From NCBI RefSeq assembly GCF_022213065.1, contig NZ_JAKLJA010000023.1:62001-126000 (forward strand): 64,000 bases of DNA, given 5' to 3'. Below, one piece after another: positions 60,645 through 64,000 of the stretch. The stretch is from Paraburkholderia tagetis. GTDB lineage: Bacteria; Pseudomonadota; Gammaproteobacteria; Burkholderiales; Burkholderiaceae. Position 1 is the first letter of the stretch; each line of letters begins with the position of its first letter. The position numbers and the translations under genes were made by a program. The notes under the pieces were generated by a model, which saw only the letters and a list, made by a program, of their open reading frames with translations, made no database searches and was not told the DNA's origin.

Positions 60645-61040
60645 GCTGACCAGGTGCGAACTTCATCGTGCGCTGGCAATACTTTCCGTAACGCAGGGGT
60701 TACAGCTGCCGTCCGTTTGAGGACTTCCCCGGGGTATTCGACTGTCCGCGTGGAACAGCGACAGCTGCCTTTCGCAGGGCCGATCAAGGTTCGCTCGCCT
60801 CGGGTCGTCGTCATTCATTCCAGGCGATACGGTCATCGTGTCGCCACTGCCTCCGGCCGCGCCGGCGCTGCGTGAACGCACGGCGCGTCCGGTGTTGAGA
60901 AACATGACGATGACGCACACGGCCGGGACTCACCATGCGCATCGGCGCGGCCGTACAAGGGATAGGTACGTCACGATATAAAATTGCAGTACTGAATATT
61001 ATGGATATCCGGTGGAGAATGCTTGTGCCCCGCGTCGTCA
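60645..61040. other. 396-base stretch without a supported gene
   Basis: Short frames on both strands lack motifs. AT-rich bases around 60975-61010 (for example atataaaattgcagtactga) may be part of a promoter. Confidence 0.3.
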
Positions 61041-61511
61041 TCAGTGAAGTCCCGGCGGCTCGCGATGAGATGCATGAAGCCTCAACCATGCCACCATCGA
61101 CGATTTCTCCGATTGAATGCCCTCGCAAATGAACCTCGTTTCGAAGAAGCCGCCAGCTTCTGCTGTAGCGATTATTTTTGAATAGAGTTCGATTTCCTGG
61201 GAGAGACATTTGCGGACGTGAGCGAGTTCACGAGATAGATCTTTCGTACCGGAATGCTCAGGACTGAAAAGTTCCACAGGGTCACTTCGTTCGGGTAGCT
61301 GCATGAGGGTATTTTCCTCTATCCGTGCAACGCACCCGGCCAGCATGTCTTGATGTTCAAGTGTCCGGGACAGGAAATTTTCAACCGTGGCAGAGCATGG
61401 GCCACGACCGGGATGGCGTTCGAGGAGCACCATGAGCAATCGCGCTGAACCTTGTCCACATATATGCGCGTCGCGCAGCAGGCGAAGCAGCTCCTCCCGG
61501 TGGGTAGTCAC
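61041..61511 (-). CDS. Ferritin-like four-helix protein (DUF892/YciF type)
   Basis: This is a 156-residue helical protein. I chose a GTG at 61511 with AGGGGAG before it. TVENFLSRTLEHQDMLAGCV and LSQEIELYSKIIATAEAGGF match the order of helices in DUF892/YciF-like stress proteins, which carry a ferritin-like fold. The metal-ligand set is not complete by eye, so oxidase function is doubtful. The family is a likely guess. A longer start (TTG at 61541) is possible. Confidence 0.55.
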   Translation of the reverse strand: MTTHREELLRLLRDAHICGQGSARLLMVLLERHPGRGPCSATVENFLSRTLEHQDMLAGCVARIEENTLMQLPERSDPVELFSPEHSGTKDLSRELAHVRKCLSQEIELYSKIIATAEAGGFFETRFICEGIQSEKSSMVAWLRLHASHREPPGLH

Positions 61512-61592
61512 GAAGAATCTCCCCTGTAACAGCATCGTCAAGCCGCAATAGCCGGACGTCCAGCGCCACGCGGCGACTGCGCCAACGCAATA

Positions 61593-61835
61593 TCAGCGTT
61601 CAGAGCCGGTGGCGAGCGGTCCAAGGAGCACATCGATGGATGCCTGCCCTGCAACTTCAGCGATCAGGTATGCCCATCGGCGTGTGTAGGGGCCGTTACG
61701 GAGACGAATTCTGCCTCCACGTTCTCCCATAACACGAAGATTATCGCCGCCCTTGATCTGGAACGTTACGTCGTACAGATCTTCAGCGGAATGGCTGAGT
61801 TCGACATGGATCTCGAACCCCCGATATTCGATCAT
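61593..61835 (-). CDS. Small hypothetical protein, 80 residues
   Basis: It begins MIEYRGFEIHVELSHSAEDL and contains YDVTFQIKGGDNLRVMGERG. The pattern is beta-rich, with a basic RIRLRNGPYTRRWAYLIAEV helix. I do not know the family; the protein resembles other short ORFs of this stretch in style. The start is uncertain by up to seven codons. Confidence 0.5.
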   Translation of the reverse strand: MIEYRGFEIHVELSHSAEDLYDVTFQIKGGDNLRVMGERGGRIRLRNGPYTRRWAYLIAEVAGQASIDVLLGPLATGSER

Positions 61836-61877
61836 CCGATACACGCGTCGCTCCATCCGGTTGATAGTGCGGTTACT

Positions 61878-62120
61878 TTAGCCATGACGGGAATCAACGC
61901 GTCCCCGGGCGCCGTCGCCAGGATCTCCGGCTCGATAGAGGACCGCGCCGATCTGGAGGAGACGGTTCCAGTCGTTCGTGTTCATCGTGCTGTGCTCACG
62001 GGCGAGGTATTCGGTTAGCCAGTTCAGGGAATCAACTGCGCTTGCCTGGTCGACGCCTTTCTGTGCAATCTCCTGGAACATTTCGAGAATCGCCTCCACG
62101 TTGATGTAGGGTTTGTTCAT
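61878..62120 (-). CDS. Small hypothetical protein, 80 residues
   Basis: It begins MNKPYINVEAILEMFQEIAQ and continues KGVDQASAVDSLNWLTEYLA. GAGGAG seven bases upstream fixes the start. The first 60 residues form an acidic helical domain; the tail is Gly/Arg-rich. The family is not recognised. Confidence 0.55.
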   Translation of the reverse strand: MNKPYINVEAILEMFQEIAQKGVDQASAVDSLNWLTEYLAREHSTMNTNDWNRLLQIGAVLYRAGDPGDGARGRVDSRHG

Positions 62121-62998
62121 CGCAATCTCCTCATGGGTTCGGGGGCAATGTGCCGCCCGATCCGTCATCGAACCGCACCGCATTTTGTCAATGTGCCGAA
62201 CGGAGTCCCGCGCAGTTGAAGGCCCGAAAGCGCTGTCGAACTCGCACAAGGTTGACTGCCGGGATGACCGGCCTTTCCTGAACGTGCCTCGCTTCGGACA
62301 GCTCAAGTGCTGGCGACATGTGCCAGCGTACTCGCGTCCAGGATGCTCAGGATGGCAAGGAAGTGCGCTGTCCCGATCCGGCAGATAAAACGGCACTACA
62401 GCCGCACAGCGTCTCGGGAACCAGCCTCAAAAAAAACCGAAGGAGGGCGGGAGAAGAGGGTGCCGGAGCATACGGTCGATGACGAACCGCTATCAAACAG
62501 CAACGCAACCCAAGCTACGCTTTACCGGTCTGGCCGTCAAGCCGCTTCGGCCGCGCTGAATCACTGGCAGGACAAGCGTGCATCACGTTACCGTCTCCGG
62601 CCGACATGAAATTCGTCCGGCTGCGGACCATGGCGATGGCCAATGAGGTGAAACGCGTGCATAATAGCGCCCAGGCATCCTGAGGCAGATGCTTCCTGCG
62701 TCCGCGCTGAGATCCTGCCGCATGAGCCTGTCTTCCGGCTCCATTCCATTGTCGCGTTCAGCGTGACTACATGATGCGTCATCCCCCTTGGCAGGGAGTG
62801 GCGCTGCTCCCTCCGGACGGCACGGGCCGTTCTCTTGATAGCGTCTGTATTCTGCTCGCGTGCAGCGAGTACGCCTTGCACAGCCGCGTTTGTCCCGATC
62901 ATTGCTGTCGAAATCCATTGGCAAGCGCAGCCGCATGCCCACGCGTCCTTTGTGTTAACGTCGTACTGGCTTCGCTCCTCTTTACTCAGGAGAATTGA
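62121..62998. other. 878-base stretch upstream of the IF-1 paralogue
   Basis: No supported gene. Several leftward frames run against the initiation-factor gene and appear to be chance. The last 60 bases contain the promoter and the AGGAG site used by the next gene. Confidence 0.35.
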
Positions 62999-63265
62999 TT
63001 GGCAAAAGAAGACCTTCTCGAACTCGATGGCATTGTTGGCGAAGTTTTGCCCGACAGCCGCTACCGTGTCACGCTGGACAACGGGGTGATCGTGGGTGCG
63101 TACGCTTCTGGCCGTATACGCAAGAATCACATTCGCATCCTTGCCGGTGATCGGGTCACGCTTGAGCTCTCAGTCTACGATCTCACCAAAGGACGCATCA
63201 ATTTTCGGCACAAGGACGAACGAAGCGGCAGCCAGGCGCGCCGCAGCGCTTTCCGCGGGCGCTGA
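62999..63265 (+). CDS. infA: Translation initiation factor IF-1 paralogue
   Basis: This is an 88-residue S1/OB-fold factor that binds the 30S A site during initiation. LELDGIVGEVLPDSRYRVTL, DNGVIVGAYASGRIRKNHIR and ILAGDRVTLELSVYDLTKGR match IF-1 throughout. It carries about 16 extra residues, a Ser/Arg-rich tail. The start is TTG with CAGGAG upstream. It would be a second copy of an essential chromosomal gene; IF-1 paralogues are known in Burkholderia-type genomes. Confidence 0.93.
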   Translation: MAKEDLLELDGIVGEVLPDSRYRVTLDNGVIVGAYASGRIRKNHIRILAGDRVTLELSVYDLTKGRINFRHKDERSGSQARRSAFRGR

Positions 63266-63577
63266 ACCGGAGCAACGCAAGAGGGCATCCCTCCGCAGTC
63301 CGAAGGCGTGACTGCCTGCGCTCGACAGACTCCATGGGCCCAGCGGTGCAGTGCAAGTCTGAAACTTTCGCTGTACAAACGGCTGGAGTGGCGTAGCATG
63401 GAAATATCAGTCGACCTGCGACCGATCCCAGCCTCCTCCTCCAGTGTTCCTCAGGGATCGAGCCGCTTCCCTCCATCGCAGACCACGAAACGCCATCGGC
63501 CGCTGTCCAGATATCGGAGCGGTCGTGCGTGTCCCTATGCGCTATTGCCGCAACACGTGCGGCCAGAAGGTGACTCC
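63266..63577. other. 312-base stretch between infA and a small gene
   Basis: No supported gene. The frame that would run through it is continuous with the next gene but lacks a start signal. It should contain the promoter of that gene. Confidence 0.35.
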
Positions 63578-63868
63578 ATGACTGTCGCTGCCCGTCTCTA
63601 CCGGGGACTTGAAATTTGCCCACTGGTTTATCCGCACCGACCGACCGCGTCTGGATCTGGTCACAACTACGACGAAGGGTTTGACGCTGCCGTACGAATC
63701 CTGGAGCCGCAGGAGCCCGATGGCACGCAACGGGGCCGGGTGTTTGGCGTTGTAGCCCGCAACCCCTTCAGTAGTGCAGGCGATGCACGCCGTGCATCGA
63801 TAGAATATGCAGAGCGTCTCATCGATACCTGCTCGCCGGTCACGACGGTTCTCGATTTGGAATCCTGA
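63578..63868 (+). CDS. Small hypothetical protein, 96 residues
   Basis: It begins MTVAARLYRGLEICPLVYPH and contains HNYDEGFDAAVRILEPQEPD and FGVVARNPFSSAGDARRASI. AGAAGGTG five bases before the ATG fixes the start. It resembles small stress-type proteins of Burkholderiaceae (two short domains, the second helical). The function is unknown. Confidence 0.6.
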   Translation: MTVAARLYRGLEICPLVYPHRPTASGSGHNYDEGFDAAVRILEPQEPDGTQRGRVFGVVARNPFSSAGDARRASIEYAERLIDTCSPVTTVLDLES

Positions 63869-63939
63869 ACGCTTTTCTCTTCACTTATCCGTTGTTCCGC
63901 GCTGGAACAACGGCTTTCGGGTATCGCCGGAGGTTCGGT

Positions 63940-64000
63940 ATGAACAGGAACGACCTGCTCAGGCGCATTCAGGTCTGCGGCCGCGACATTATTGATGAGT
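63940..64000 (+). CDS. Start of a gene cut by the window end
   Basis: An ATG follows an AGG-containing site and opens a frame MNRNDLLRRIQVCGRDIIDE that runs off the right edge. Only 20 codons are visible, so nothing can be said about its function. Confidence 0.4.
   Translation, partial: MNRNDLLRRIQVCGRDIIDE

Noticed and set aside
62588..63130. Leftward frame of 180 codons over the IF-1 gene start
   Set aside because: It overlaps the strongly supported IF-1 paralogue on the other strand and shows no recognisable sequence.
1..64000. tRNA or rRNA genes
   Set aside because: No cloverleaf with a GGTTCGAATCC-type T-arm or rRNA signature was noticed by eye; a tRNAscan run would be decisive.

Overview
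The window looks like part of a large plasmid or chromid of a Burkholderiaceae bacterium (Paraburkholderia, Caballeronia or Burkholderia type). The reasons are GC-rich coding DNA, a plasmid Rep protein with an iteron origin next to parA, parB and parS, a P-type conjugation operon, an imuA-imuB-dnaE2 mutasome behind a classic LexA box, H-NS proteins with histone-H1-like tails, a phasin, and several small proteins of Burkholderiales type. All names were assigned by reading the translated sequence; no database search was run.

Layout. 1-5.5 kb: the start of a type IV secretion operon (virB1, virB2, virB3, a small gene, virB4 running off the left edge) with small upstream genes, all leftward. 6.1-9.9 kb: a translationally coupled signalling operon (multi-pass membrane sensor, GGDEF/degenerate-EAL protein, LuxR solo). 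10.2-11.2 kb: remnants of an IS110 transposase and of a DNA-binding regulator. 11.2-15.8 kb: the replication and partition core (rep, iterons, parA, parB, three parS-like palindromes). 16-18.8 kb: decayed DNA holding a broken tyrosine integrase. 18.8-25.5 kb: an SOS mutagenesis block (dinB, a small Cys-containing ORF, dnaE2, imuB, imuA). 25.9-34.8 kb: nucleoid, RNA and storage-granule functions (a ligD scrap, CHAD protein, two H-NS proteins, an Hfq paralogue, a frameshifted phasin) separated by sparse DNA.

34.3-48.1 kb is accessory and looks like a defence island. It holds an HNH protein and a HEPN (Rx4H) protein that share an unusual repeated upstream element, a patatin-like phospholipase, unknown genes, one of them split by an in-frame amber codon, and a compact four-gene operon: PRTase-like protein, ORC/CDC6-like AAA+ ATPase, unknown protein, adenine-N6 DNA methyltransferase. 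This operon is the best candidate for an undescribed conflict system. At 49.4-55.0 kb lies a four-gene recombinase module (three large tyrosine recombinases and a small accessory protein, all joined by ATGA overlaps). Its upstream edge abuts a CPA1 Na+/H+ antiporter gene that has lost its N-terminal half, so the module, perhaps with the island as cargo, probably inserted there.

55.1-64 kb: the broken antiporter, an SPFH/slipin protein, an 823-bp IS6-family element, then a scatter of small stress-type genes, including plasmid paralogues of ribosomal protein S21, cold-shock protein and initiation factor IF-1. With the Hfq paralogue upstream, the replicon carries a spare set of RNA and translation accessory proteins.
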